Shown here: positions 54,000-62,853 of the stretch, one piece after another
How positions within the stretch are numbered: position 1 is the first letter of the stretch
How the letters are laid out: each line of letters opens with the position of its first letter
Source of the DNA: Athalassotoga saccharophila
GTDB taxonomy: Bacteria > Thermotogota > Thermotogae > Mesoaciditogales > Mesoaciditogaceae
DNA length: 64,000 bases
Assembly: GCF_009936215.1 (NCBI RefSeq)
Contig: NZ_AP019551.1
Coordinates: 1,016,708-1,080,707, forward strand
Direction of reading: 5' to 3'
Translations under genes and position numbers: made by a program
Notes under the pieces: generated by a model
What the model was told of the DNA's origin: nothing
Database searches by the model: none
What the model saw: only the letters and a program-made list of their open reading frames with translations

Positions 54000-54822
54000 T
54001 TTTTCCTCTCATCATAACAATTCCAAAATAGATTGAAATAAAAGCGCCAATAGAAGTCAGGGTTAAGAATAGTATAACACTCTTGAAAGTATAGGAAGAT
54101 ATTCGGAATGGCCATATAAAAAAGATCGAAGATATCATAAGCCCACTTATGAAAGAAAAGGTTTGAGAATGGTATTTCTCAAGTAAGATTCCAACTATTT
54201 TTATAAAAATCCAGAATCCTACCAGATAACCGGCGGCAAAGATCAAAAGGGTTAATAAATCGAAATTCTTGACTGCCAAAAGCAAATGTTCGTAATTTCC
54301 AAGAAGAATAAAGGTTATAGAATCTCCGATGGCCGGTAAAGAGGTAGATGATATAAATCCAGCCAAAAAGTCTACAATTCTTATTCCCATATTCTTTTGA
54401 AAAAAGGCGATGTCGCCAATGCGTCCAAAGAAAAGGGGAAAGATCGCGGCAATGCCGGCCAGAAACCATATCAATTCACGAAGGCCTTTCTTTTTTATTT
54501 GTTTGTAAAGAGAATAAAGAGTTCCTATTATCAGGCCCACGAAGATAGAATAAATACCGAATCTAAAGTTCATCAAGAATTTCAAAATAAAGTAAGACAT
54601 CAAAAAAAGTGCAGGGACGATGCCTGTTATCAATAACAAAAGTAAGATCGAATCATCTTTATCTATCTTTTGAAATGAAATGAGTTTATTCAAAGTAAGA
54701 ATAATAGGTTCATAAATGCCGATCATTATTGCCACAACTGGCCAACTTATTCCCGGCAAAATCATGCCTATTCCCATAAAAAAACCACTTGCTATTATCC
54801 TGATAGCGTATCTTCCTGTCAA
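53989..54822 (-). CDS. DUF368 membrane protein (PopT-type undecaprenyl-phosphate translocase)
   Basis: 277 residues with about eight membrane segments. N-terminal GFFMGIGMILPGISWPVVAI matches the DUF368 signature. Some DUF368 proteins were shown to recycle undecaprenyl phosphate across the membrane, needed for wall and glycan assembly. A glycosyltransferase is divergently encoded next door. The start is a TTG with AAGGTG upstream; no ATG fits the family N terminus better. Confidence 0.85.
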   Translation of the reverse strand: MTGRYAIRIIASGFFMGIGMILPGISWPVVAIMIGIYEPIILTLNKLISFQKIDKDDSILLLLLITGIVPALFLMSYFILKFLMNFRFGIYSIFVGLIIGTLYSLYKQIKKKGLRELIWFLAGIAAIFPLFFGRIGDIAFFQKNMGIRIVDFLAGFISSTSLPAIGDSITFILLGNYEHLLLAVKNFDLLTLLIFAAGYLVGFWIFIKIVGILLEKYHSQTFSFISGLMISSIFFIWPFRISSYTFKSVILFLTLTSIGAFISIYFGIVMMRGKNGK

Positions 54823-54885
54823 TTGAATACACCTTAATTATTATGATATCATATAATCGTACAGAATTAAGAAAGGAAGTCCCCA

Positions 54886-56085
54886 ATGAAGGTATTGATA
54901 ATAACGCAGCATTATCCACCCGATCTTGGTGCTTCTGCATTCAGACTTAAAGCACTGTCAAATGAACTAATAAAAAGAGGGCACGAAGTTGTCGTACTTA
55001 CTGCGACACCTAACAGATATTCGTCCTTTAAGGTTTCGGAAGAGGAAAAGGGTAAAGAACAGATAATAAGGATAAACGTTAAAAGTGGAAACAATTCTGC
55101 CCTCGCACAGATATTGAGACAGTTGAATTTCTATTTGAAAATGAAGAGCAAGGCAAAGAAGATATGCAGATCAAACAATGTAGACATTGCAATAGTCTCA
55201 AGCCCTCCATTTTTCATAGGCATGTCTGGTATTTCTCTAAAAAAGAAGGTCAAACATTTGGTTGTCGAAATAAGAGATCTCTGGCCCGACACCATCGTAG
55301 AACTTGGAAAGGCAAAAGAAAGTAATCCGGTGATAAAAGTTATGAGACATTACGAAATGAAGATGTACAAAACGGCCGAAAAAATAGTTACGGTATTGCC
55401 TTTTATGAATGAAAGAATCTCTTCAAGAGGTATTCCGGAGGACAAACTTGTCACATTTTCAAATGGACTGGATTCGTATCTTTTGGAAGAAATATCGAAA
55501 TGGAGCGATAAAAAAGCGGATGCAAGGAAATTCTTGTCAATAGACGATAATGAATTCGTGGTCTCTTACGTTGGTAATGTCGGACTCGGACAAAATCTTG
55601 AAGTTTTTGTGAATGCTGCAAAGGCCTTGAAAGATGTTAAATTCATAATAGTTGGCGATGGATCGGACAAAGAAAGACTTCTCTCTATTTCCAAAGGGAT
55701 TAACAACCTTCATTTTGTCCCGCCAGTTCCAAGAGAGCATGTTCCGATTTATTACGCTGCCAGCGATATTCTCTTCATTCATCTTGCAAATGCAAAGTTG
55801 TTTTCAGATTCCCTTCCTTCAAAGACCTTTGAGTACGCCGTGGCCAATAGACCGGTAATATACGGTCTTGATGGTTTATCTGCCGAGATCTTCGATAAGT
55901 CTAAATCCGGAATAAGAGTTCATAGAGAAAATACCGACGAGATAATAGAGGCTATAAAAAAAATAAGATCGAATTACGAGGCCTACCAGAAAAACGCGAT
56001 CGATGGAAAGGATTACGTGATAAAAAACTATTTAAGAGAAGAAATAATGAAAAGATATGTGGATTTCCTCGAAAATTTGAAATGA
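54886..56085 (+). CDS. GT4-family glycosyltransferase (WbuB/WcaI-like)
   Basis: 399 residues, GT-B fold. N-terminal VLIITQHYPPDLGASAFRLK and VVVLTATPNRY are typical of the WbuB/WcaI group. The nucleotide-sugar domain contains VVSYVGNVGLGQNLEVFVNA and the C-terminal SDSLPSKTFEYAVANRPVIY with the catalytic E. It likely adds a sugar to a lipid-linked surface glycan. AGAAAGGAAG precedes the ATG. Confidence 0.92.
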   Translation: MKVLIITQHYPPDLGASAFRLKALSNELIKRGHEVVVLTATPNRYSSFKVSEEEKGKEQIIRINVKSGNNSALAQILRQLNFYLKMKSKAKKICRSNNVDIAIVSSPPFFIGMSGISLKKKVKHLVVEIRDLWPDTIVELGKAKESNPVIKVMRHYEMKMYKTAEKIVTVLPFMNERISSRGIPEDKLVTFSNGLDSYLLEEISKWSDKKADARKFLSIDDNEFVVSYVGNVGLGQNLEVFVNAAKALKDVKFIIVGDGSDKERLLSISKGINNLHFVPPVPREHVPIYYAASDILFIHLANAKLFSDSLPSKTFEYAVANRPVIYGLDGLSAEIFDKSKSGIRVHRENTDEIIEAIKKIRSNYEAYQKNAIDGKDYVIKNYLREEIMKRYVDFLENLK

Positions 56086-56100
56086 AAGGAGAGAGCAAAG

Positions 56101-56433
56101 ATGCCGGAATTTGGAAATTCATTTTCAGGACTTGCGAATGACAGAAAACTTTCTCACGAAGAACTTGTAAGGGCAATAAGGTTTATGATAGCGGCCGAAT
56201 ACGAAGCGATACAATTGTACACCCAACTTGCCGAATCAACAGACGATGAGGTGGCAAAGGCTGTCCTCGAAGACATATCAGATGAGGAAAGGGTTCATGC
56301 CGGAGAATTCCTGAAACTTTTGAAGTACTTGGATTCAAAAGAAGAAAAATTTTACGAAGATGGAGGTCGGGAAGTTGAAGAGATAATCGAAAAGGTAAAA
56401 GATCAGGCGACAAGATCGAGGAAGAAAAAATAA
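56101..56433 (+). CDS. Mini ferritin-like protein, encapsulated-ferritin type
   Basis: 110 residues with two long helices. The first carries RFMIAAEYEAIQLYTQLAE (metal-binding Glu), the second DEERVHAGEFLKLL, a single ExxH. Half a normal ferritin four-helix bundle, so two chains must join to make a diiron site, as in EncFtn. Thermotogota relatives with an N terminus like PEFGNSFSGLAND occur with encapsulin genes. No encapsulin shell gene adjoins here, and the C terminus is a basic tail (RSRKKK) rather than a familiar cargo-loading peptide. It may store iron or remove peroxide. Confidence 0.83.
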   Translation: MPEFGNSFSGLANDRKLSHEELVRAIRFMIAAEYEAIQLYTQLAESTDDEVAKAVLEDISDEERVHAGEFLKLLKYLDSKEEKFYEDGGREVEEIIEKVKDQATRSRKKK

Positions 56434-56434
56434 A

Positions 56435-57202
56435 ATGCTTGTAAAGGAATATATATCAAAGATAGAAGAAAAATTCCCGCTTGCCCTCCAGCAAAGTTAC
56501 GATAACAGCGGAATCCAGATCGAGGGTCCTAACGTTGAACTTCATAACGTGATAATAACTCTTGATATTACCGAACAGGCAGTAGAAAGAGCCATTCAAA
56601 CGGATGCCCAAATGATATTAAGCCATCATCCCATTTTCTTTCATCCTTTAAAATCGATAAGATCTGACGATTTCAAAGGAAGGATTATATATACCGCTAT
56701 AATGAATTCGTTAACTGTATATTCGTGCCATACGAACTACGATGCGGCAATTGGTGGTTTGAACGATATTCTTGCAAGGCTTCTTGAAATGAAAGAGTGT
56801 CATCCTCTTGTCAAAATAGACGAATACGGAAATGGAATAGGAAGAATAGGTCTGGTCAAAAGAAGACCTATCGAGGAATTCGTCAACTTTGTAAGAGAAA
56901 AACTTGAAGTAGATCACGTCAAGTTCGCTCCCATCGGCAACGTTGAGGTTGAAAAGATAGCGATATGTTCGGGATCTGGAGGAGATTTTTTAAAAAACGC
57001 AATTGACGCAGGCGCAGATCTTTACATAACCGGAGACCTATCTTATCACGAGATATCTCAAGCAGTCCAGTCGGGAATCTCCGTCATAGTTGTCGATCAC
57101 GACGAGAGCGAAAAATTCTTTGAAGATGGCATGATCGAATTTTCACGCGACTTTGGATTCAAAGTTACAAAGTACCACGAACGTTTTTACTGGACTTTGT
57201 AA
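56435..57202 (+). CDS. Nif3-like dinuclear metal-centre protein
   Basis: 255 residues of the NIF3/YbgI/DUF34 family, a hexameric toroid with two metals per subunit. Metal ligands lie in LSHHPIFFHPLK and CHTNYDAAIGGLND, and near the C terminus in ITGDLSYHEISQAVQ and VVDHDESEKFF. The family is widespread but its reaction is not settled. It starts 2 bases after the mini-ferritin stop and converges on gatZ with a 16-base overlap. Confidence 0.93.
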   Translation: MLVKEYISKIEEKFPLALQQSYDNSGIQIEGPNVELHNVIITLDITEQAVERAIQTDAQMILSHHPIFFHPLKSIRSDDFKGRIIYTAIMNSLTVYSCHTNYDAAIGGLNDILARLLEMKECHPLVKIDEYGNGIGRIGLVKRRPIEEFVNFVREKLEVDHVKFAPIGNVEVEKIAICSGSGGDFLKNAIDAGADLYITGDLSYHEISQAVQSGISVIVVDHDESEKFFEDGMIEFSRDFGFKVTKYHERFYWTL

Positions 57203-58437
57203 ATCACGCTTTTTTGGTAGTCATTCAATACCTTTTTTATTTCGTAATTTATTAGCGCACGGGGATCTTTGTTCAGTTTGTTTTTCCTTATGTTTTTATA
57301 TTGTTCTGGAAGATACTGACGAATTAAACTCATAGGAATATCTTTAAGATTTTCAATAAGACGATTCGTAGATTTCTCAACTTCTTCGAATGGCCAGTAA
57401 TATCTAATTCTATCGAAATAACTGTACATTTGATCTAATCTAAGTTTGTTTCCATTACCTTTATAGTAATCTTGCCAGTACTTTGGATATTCATTCATTA
57501 CTTTTAGCACTTTCTCGATCAATCTGGATTGTTTCTCTTCGTCTATAAACTCTCTTTCTATAAAATTCAATGAAAATATGGCTCTTCTGTAAGCATCTGT
57601 TAGTGCAGGTCCAACCTTTAATATCTTTATACCGTCTTTGACCATTTGTTTTAGGGATCCTGCCGTTTGATAATCTGTCGAATGGGCCTCAAAGTATAAA
57701 GATGGATAATACCGATTCAGATGGGCACACAATGATTTTGTCTTTTCACTTTCATATTCGGATATCTCATCTCCAAAACCTATTCCAAGTCTTACGACTA
57801 TCGCTATAACTCTGTCCCACGCATTTTTTAGACCGAATCTCGAGAAAGCACTTTGAAGTTCTTCGATCGTTTCGTCCAACTCTGCAACAGAGGTTACTTC
57901 TGGAACCTCTTGCACGCTTCCGCCGGGAGCAGGCACCTCGGTGCCAACAACGTAAACGGGTTTATTTCCACCATATTTTTCGTAGGTCTCTTCTGCCACA
58001 GCGCACAATTCTGCCTCGCGATCTGCGACTAAAGTTGTCGAGAAATCATTGTCTCCTTTCAATGGCATGCTACAATCCAGATGGATCTTCCCAAAACCAT
58101 TTTTTACGAATTCGGCCACTAATTGTTTTGCTTTGCCCATTGCTGTACCGGCATATTCATTTTTCCACGGATCGGGACCGAGATGATCTCCTCCAAGCAA
58201 GATTTTTTGAGGATTAAAATTTAATTCTTCAACCTTTTTAAAGATCTTTTTGCTAAAAATTTCTGGCGTCATATTGGTATATCCACCAAATTGATTAACC
58301 TGATGACATGTCGCCTCGATAAGCAAAAAATCTTCTCTCTCCTTTGCAAACTCAATAGAAGCATCCAAAACATTCTCATTTGAACTGCACACAGAATATA
58401 TTCCTCTATTTTTCAAAAAAACGCTATCAAGCCACAT
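57187..58437 (-). CDS. Tagatose-bisphosphate aldolase GatZ/AgaZ-type subunit
   Basis: 416 residues of the GatZ/KbaZ family, which acts with or stabilises the class II aldolase splitting tagatose 1,6-bisphosphate. Signature segments: IEATCHQVNQFGGYTNMTP, ILLGGDHLGPDPW, HLDCSMPLKGD, YVVGTEVPAPGG and YFEAHSTDYQT. The catalytic partner (GatY/AgaY) is not in the window. In other bacteria it acts in galactitol or N-acetylgalactosamine breakdown, which fits the galactoside enzymes upstream. ATG at 58437 with AGGTGG upstream; it overlaps the GH36-like gene by 11 bases. Confidence 0.9.
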   Translation of the reverse strand: MWLDSVFLKNRGIYSVCSSNENVLDASIEFAKEREDFLLIEATCHQVNQFGGYTNMTPEIFSKKIFKKVEELNFNPQKILLGGDHLGPDPWKNEYAGTAMGKAKQLVAEFVKNGFGKIHLDCSMPLKGDNDFSTTLVADREAELCAVAEETYEKYGGNKPVYVVGTEVPAPGGSVQEVPEVTSVAELDETIEELQSAFSRFGLKNAWDRVIAIVVRLGIGFGDEISEYESEKTKSLCAHLNRYYPSLYFEAHSTDYQTAGSLKQMVKDGIKILKVGPALTDAYRRAIFSLNFIEREFIDEEKQSRLIEKVLKVMNEYPKYWQDYYKGNGNKLRLDQMYSYFDRIRYYWPFEEVEKSTNRLIENLKDIPMSLIRQYLPEQYKNIRKNKLNKDPRALINYEIKKVLNDYQKSVIYKVQ

Positions 58438-60421
58438 AATCTGCCACCTGCTTTGGAATCGCACAAATGAGAATGTGATCTTTGAAATCCAAATTCACAA
58501 ATCTTTCTCCTTTCTTAAGAGTTGCTATTTTATAATCATTTTCACAGTTGAATATTTCGTATTCTTTCGATTTTTTTAATCCCCTTAATTCTAATTGACC
58601 TGAAAACTTACTCGCAAAGATGGAATAATATAACCTTTTCCCTTTTCTTACAACGTGCGTTTCGGGATGATCGAAGACCATGTCGTAAAGGTTGAGGTAT
58701 TCTCCTTCAGAAAGTCTGAGTTTATTGTAGATATCTATCCATTTCTTAATATTTTTCTCTCTTTGTTTTGTAAGAGGATAATGACCGCTTCCATTTAGAG
58801 TAAACATAGAGCCGGGAACACCTCCGATGCCTATTGTTGAGGCAAAATCCTTACCTGTCTCAGTTAATTCAACGTAATCCCCAAAATATGGAACATTTCT
58901 ACCCATAAGTGCTTTAAAAGCCTTTCCTCTGTGTCTTATCTGAAATGAACTTTTCGGATCAGAGGCAACCGGCAAATCGCAGGATGGCATGTTATATATC
59001 GAAGCACAGGATCCGCATGGACATATTTCTATTACGGCATCCTTTTTTATGGAATGAGACAGGTCATATATTTTCTTTATCAATTTTGGGGAACTCTCAT
59101 AGGATTCAAACTCGCTTTTATGATCGTGAGAATTGTTAAAACATGGCGGCACCGCATTTATGTGTTGACCATCTACTTTTAGACCGTCAAAATCGTAATT
59201 TGAAATCAATCTCTTGACGAGATCTGTGGTGACTTTTTTTGTACCAGCCATTGATGGGCAAAGGTAATAGGAATTCCAAAAATCGATCTCTATCGGATGC
59301 GAATCTTTGTCTAAAACCATTAATTCCTTGTGTACTTTTAACAATTCTGAATCTTTGGAGGCGGCAAGAGGTATAAACCATATTCCGGCCTTTAAATGCT
59401 TTTCATGAATTTTTTTCACCGTCTCGATGAGATCATCTTCTCCATTTCCAAAGGCCAATTTGCTTATTCCCCAATCCCCGTACTTGTCTTGCCATCCATC
59501 ATCTATTACAACCCATCCAAATCCAAGTTCTTTTACCTTGCCGATCGTTTTAAGAATATCTTCCATGTACTGGCCATCGTAAGAAAAATCTCTTCCATAT
59601 CCCCACGCACACCATTGAGGCAAATAAGCGTCTTTGGGATATTTATTCTTTCTTACGATAAGACCTAATTTCGTCAAAATCTTCGAATACCGTTCTAAAG
59701 GATCGAAAAAATCTCCACGGTGGGGTAACAAAACAGTGCTATAACCTTCGTATTCTCCATTTAGAATGACCTTTCTATTCTCTAAAATTTTGAGATGAAT
59801 TCCCTCTTTATCGCTGACAAGAGGAATTGAGACTGGATGTGGTTTTTTCTCGAGAATGCCTATCGCAACTCCACCATCTTTTGACCATACATCTACAATC
59901 GGAATTCCTCCGCCGTAATCATTTGAATTCATGCCCATGTAATTTTCTCTGTGGTAATTTTGAGTTACAGGGAGTATCCAATCTGGCCTTTCTGGATAAC
60001 TTGCACCCTGAAAGGCCCAGAACATTTTGGAATTGCCGATCTTTATTTCATTTCTTACGACATTTTCTATATCTATTTTTTGTCCGATCAAATATTTTAC
60101 TTTGATCAAAAAGGCATCCTTAAAATCAGAAAAAACGGTAATGTAGACATATTTTTTCATTTGAGAATTTTTGGTTTCAGAAATGCCTTCAAAAATGTAC
60201 TTTTTGTAAAGTCCCAATCCATTTTTACCATTCAAAACCTTTACCTTTTCTAAAGAGAATTTATCGATCTTTTCTCCATCAGCCTTTAAAAGGTAATCAG
60301 CGGAACCTTTTAACGTTATCCACCGTTTTGAATAAGTATCAAAAATTTCAAAGCCAAAATTGTTATCCATTAAAAGTTGAAAATTCCCCGATGAAATTTT
60401 ATACGTCTTTAAAGTTTTCAT
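58427..60421 (-). CDS. GH36-like alpha-galactosidase family enzyme
   Basis: 664 residues, no signal peptide. An N-terminal beta-sandwich (about 1-260), then a TIM barrel: WCAWGYGRDFSYDGQ, WVVIDDGWQDKYGDW, DGLKVDGQHINAVPP (probable nucleophile Asp in KVDGQ), IEICPCGSCASIYNMP and the acid/base region VASDPKSSFQIRHRG. The IDDGWQ and KVDxQ motifs resemble the raffinose-synthase-like branch of GH36. It may cleave alpha-galactosides or alpha-N-acetylgalactosaminides in the cytoplasm. The ATG has no Shine-Dalgarno site and lies 5 bases after the GH114 stop, so reinitiation is likely. Confidence 0.85.
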   Translation of the reverse strand: MKTLKTYKISSGNFQLLMDNNFGFEIFDTYSKRWITLKGSADYLLKADGEKIDKFSLEKVKVLNGKNGLGLYKKYIFEGISETKNSQMKKYVYITVFSDFKDAFLIKVKYLIGQKIDIENVVRNEIKIGNSKMFWAFQGASYPERPDWILPVTQNYHRENYMGMNSNDYGGGIPIVDVWSKDGGVAIGILEKKPHPVSIPLVSDKEGIHLKILENRKVILNGEYEGYSTVLLPHRGDFFDPLERYSKILTKLGLIVRKNKYPKDAYLPQWCAWGYGRDFSYDGQYMEDILKTIGKVKELGFGWVVIDDGWQDKYGDWGISKLAFGNGEDDLIETVKKIHEKHLKAGIWFIPLAASKDSELLKVHKELMVLDKDSHPIEIDFWNSYYLCPSMAGTKKVTTDLVKRLISNYDFDGLKVDGQHINAVPPCFNNSHDHKSEFESYESSPKLIKKIYDLSHSIKKDAVIEICPCGSCASIYNMPSCDLPVASDPKSSFQIRHRGKAFKALMGRNVPYFGDYVELTETGKDFASTIGIGGVPGSMFTLNGSGHYPLTKQREKNIKKWIDIYNKLRLSEGEYLNLYDMVFDHPETHVVRKGKRLYYSIFASKFSGQLELRGLKKSKEYEIFNCENDYKIATLKKGERFVNLDFKDHILICAIPKQVADYVA

Positions 60422-60426
60422 AAATT

Positions 60427-61938
60427 TTAAAAATTAACCGTCGTTGTATTTACACTTGTATCGAATTCTTTATTGTCTCCCGGGTTAATCACTATTTTCA
60501 AAGGGCTAAAAGACTTGTTAACCTCAACTGACACTTTGTAATCCTCATTTGGACCGAGTTGATCAACAGTTACGTCTTTTATTAGTTGGCCTTTGCTGTT
60601 ATACACAAGTATCTCAAATTGCTTTGAAGGATTGATTCCAACATTTCTTACCGTAAATGTTATTTTGTTATTCCGATAACCGAAATTGCCAAGTGCAAAT
60701 TCCATCATGTCAGGTCTTCCTATGTATGCAATTCTTCCCCCTTTAAATCCAAGTTTTTCTTGAATTCCCGGAATTTTTGAATCCACATCGTAAAGGTATT
60801 TTTTATCTATGTTCACCAAAGTAGCCTTGGGCATATTATCGTCGCCTATAGGAATTGAGGCTATCATGGGCCAGTTTGTACCATCATAGGCGGAAATCTG
60901 AAGGGCAAAATCGTTTAATCCTCCATCGAAATATATGACCAAAAAAGTGGAGTTCTGCGTCGCGTTAAATGTTAAAACAGCACCTGCATCCCATCCTTCG
61001 CATCTTCTATACCATATCCCAACAATGCTCTCCGGTTTACTCCAGCCGGGTCCATATATATAAGCAGTAGAACTTTCCGGCCTTTCTGGATTGAAATAAA
61101 TTTCGGAAGAAACATTGGTAGAACTATAAGTTAAAACTGGGATTGGCATGCCAGGCTTATATGTGTATATCGAATTGATGTAAAGATTTGTTATAGATCC
61201 GAGTACGTCATACTTTTCATACACAGAAAAGATGTAGTTCATCAGATTGTAATCATTTTCTCCCGCATAACTTAACGCAAGGATTTTATATCCAAACTTT
61301 TTAGCGAGGTTAACCTGCCGATCTACCTCGACTGGATTTATGTCTACCTTTTCATAAGTACCATTTATAAAATTGTATTTTGAGGCAAAATCTTCCCACA
61401 AAACTCCGTCAATGTAAGGACCTGTTTTGCTCAAAAGAGGGAAACCTCTATTTTGAATGATTATCATATCGGGATATTTTTCTCTTATTTCCTTTATCAA
61501 AGAGACCATTGCATCGGCAGTTTGTGGAAATTGAACTGCCGTATCAACGGTATCGAGAAAGAATCCATTGTATCCCATATCTTTTATTTTCTTTGCAAGA
61601 ACATTTAATATGTAATCTCTCCAGCCCTGTTTTCTGACATCTATCATGTACGAATTCCAGTTCTCATTCTTTGCAAGTATCCAAGATGGATCTACATTTT
61701 TGTTATCTGATTCTCCTATGCTCATATAAGCGATCAATTTAACCCCATGAGATTCTATTTCCTTAATCTCACTCGTTGAATACGAATCTGGCTGAACAAC
61801 GGCAAGATCGTATTTAGAAAGTTGGTTTATATCGTCTTTTCCGTAATAGAAAACAAAATTCTTTATTCCATCAATGGGATTGGCAAATAAAATCAAAGAA
61901 GTAAAAGTTAAGATAATAAATACAAGGATCTTTCTCAC
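60427..61938 (-). CDS. Secreted GH114-type glycosidase (TM1410-like)
   Basis: About 503 residues with a signal peptide (RKILVFIILTFTSLILFANP). The catalytic TIM barrel (about 20-275) has FVFYYGKDDINQLSKYDLAV, LIAYMSIGESD, MGYNGFFLDTVDTAVQFP, IIQNRGFPLL and DGVLWEDFAS, the pattern of GH114/TM1410-like proteins. Characterised GH114 enzymes are endo-alpha-1,4-polygalactosaminidases. The C-terminal 220 residues look like beta-sandwich modules. GTG start at 61938 with GAGGGATG upstream; the frame remains open to 61965. Substrate is inferred only from family and neighbours. Confidence 0.85.
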   Translation of the reverse strand: MRKILVFIILTFTSLILFANPIDGIKNFVFYYGKDDINQLSKYDLAVVQPDSYSTSEIKEIESHGVKLIAYMSIGESDNKNVDPSWILAKNENWNSYMIDVRKQGWRDYILNVLAKKIKDMGYNGFFLDTVDTAVQFPQTADAMVSLIKEIREKYPDMIIIQNRGFPLLSKTGPYIDGVLWEDFASKYNFINGTYEKVDINPVEVDRQVNLAKKFGYKILALSYAGENDYNLMNYIFSVYEKYDVLGSITNLYINSIYTYKPGMPIPVLTYSSTNVSSEIYFNPERPESSTAYIYGPGWSKPESIVGIWYRRCEGWDAGAVLTFNATQNSTFLVIYFDGGLNDFALQISAYDGTNWPMIASIPIGDDNMPKATLVNIDKKYLYDVDSKIPGIQEKLGFKGGRIAYIGRPDMMEFALGNFGYRNNKITFTVRNVGINPSKQFEILVYNSKGQLIKDVTVDQLGPNEDYKVSVEVNKSFSPLKIVINPGDNKEFDTSVNTTTVNF

Positions 61939-61967
61939 TTTCCATCCCTCACTTTCAGTTAACAATT

Positions 61968-62005
61968 AAAATCAAAGGGTATCTTCAAAGATACCCTTTG
62001 ATTTT
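61968..62005 (-). terminator. Strong hairpin after the CBM9-like gene
   Basis: An 18-bp perfect inverted repeat (61968-61985 with 61988-62005; arm AAAATCAAAGGGTATCTT). On the minus strand it starts 3 bases after the stop of the upstream gene and ends in a T-rich arm. Likely lowers expression of GH114-GH36-gatZ relative to the secreted binding proteins. Confidence 0.9.
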
Positions 62006-62008
62006 CAA

Positions 62009-62821
62009 TCAGAATTTATTCAATGGATCTATGAGGAAAAGGTTACCAAAGAATTGAGGATTTCCCCAGTTATTTGGTGACTTCGGAGAAGAACTTATCA
62101 TGACATCCTGTGAAAGTGTATTGGGTTTGTTCGTGAAACTTGGAGATACCACAAAGCCCATTAACATTCCGGGTTGAGGATCGACATTTAACAACTTCCA
62201 TGGAATTGCAACCTCGAAATTATAACCGGTCGGAGTTTGAACAACTGCCAACTTACACTTTGCAACCTCACTTGCCAAAACGGGTGGAGTCCATACGTAT
62301 ATTTCTGGCTTTATGAAATCAAAGTTTCCCGGGCTTATTCCAATCTGGAATATGGCTTTGTTGGGTTGTTTAAGATCGAAATCTTCTTGCATTTGTGTAT
62401 CAAACCACAATTCAATATGATCGCCCTGCCACATGTTGGATCCTACCGCCATCTGGACTACAGGTGTTGCGTTGACTTCCATTGCCATGTAAAAGTAATT
62501 TTGATCCCATCCTAAGTAATAAACGGCCGATTGCTTTTCCTGCCCTTCCCAGTTTTCTGGCTGGTAACCGACGTCAACGGGTAATCCCAAATAGTATCTT
62601 GGACTCAAGTACCATTCATCGCTGAGATTTATCTTTCCGTCTATAACCGGTGGCTGTGGGAAATAAGGAGCGTACTGGGTCCATGTCTCGGTTCTCAATT
62701 TCAAAGTTTGGGTGCTCGCAGGAGAACTACTTGCGACGTTTAGAGTCACAGAATCAGCGAATGCTAAAGACCCTAACACTACCAAGGTTAAAATCGACAA
62801 AATCACAAGTGCCCTTTTCAC
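62009..62821 (-). CDS. Secreted CBM9/DOMON-like carbohydrate-binding protein
   Basis: 270 residues: signal peptide (KRALVILSILTLVVLGSLAF), then one beta-sandwich domain. INLSDEWYLSPRYYLG, AVYYLGWDQNYFYMAMEV, GDHIELWFDTQM and GYNFEVAIPWKLLN follow the family 9 carbohydrate-binding pattern. It has no catalytic domain, so it may capture polysaccharide for the enzymes and importer encoded alongside. GGAGAGGTGATAAG precedes the ATG. Confidence 0.85.
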   Translation of the reverse strand: MKRALVILSILTLVVLGSLAFADSVTLNVASSSPASTQTLKLRTETWTQYAPYFPQPPVIDGKINLSDEWYLSPRYYLGLPVDVGYQPENWEGQEKQSAVYYLGWDQNYFYMAMEVNATPVVQMAVGSNMWQGDHIELWFDTQMQEDFDLKQPNKAIFQIGISPGNFDFIKPEIYVWTPPVLASEVAKCKLAVVQTPTGYNFEVAIPWKLLNVDPQPGMLMGFVVSPSFTNKPNTLSQDVMISSSPKSPNNWGNPQFFGNLFLIDPLNKF

Positions 62822-62853
62822 AACTTATCACCTCTCCCTTTAATCAGTGAAAT

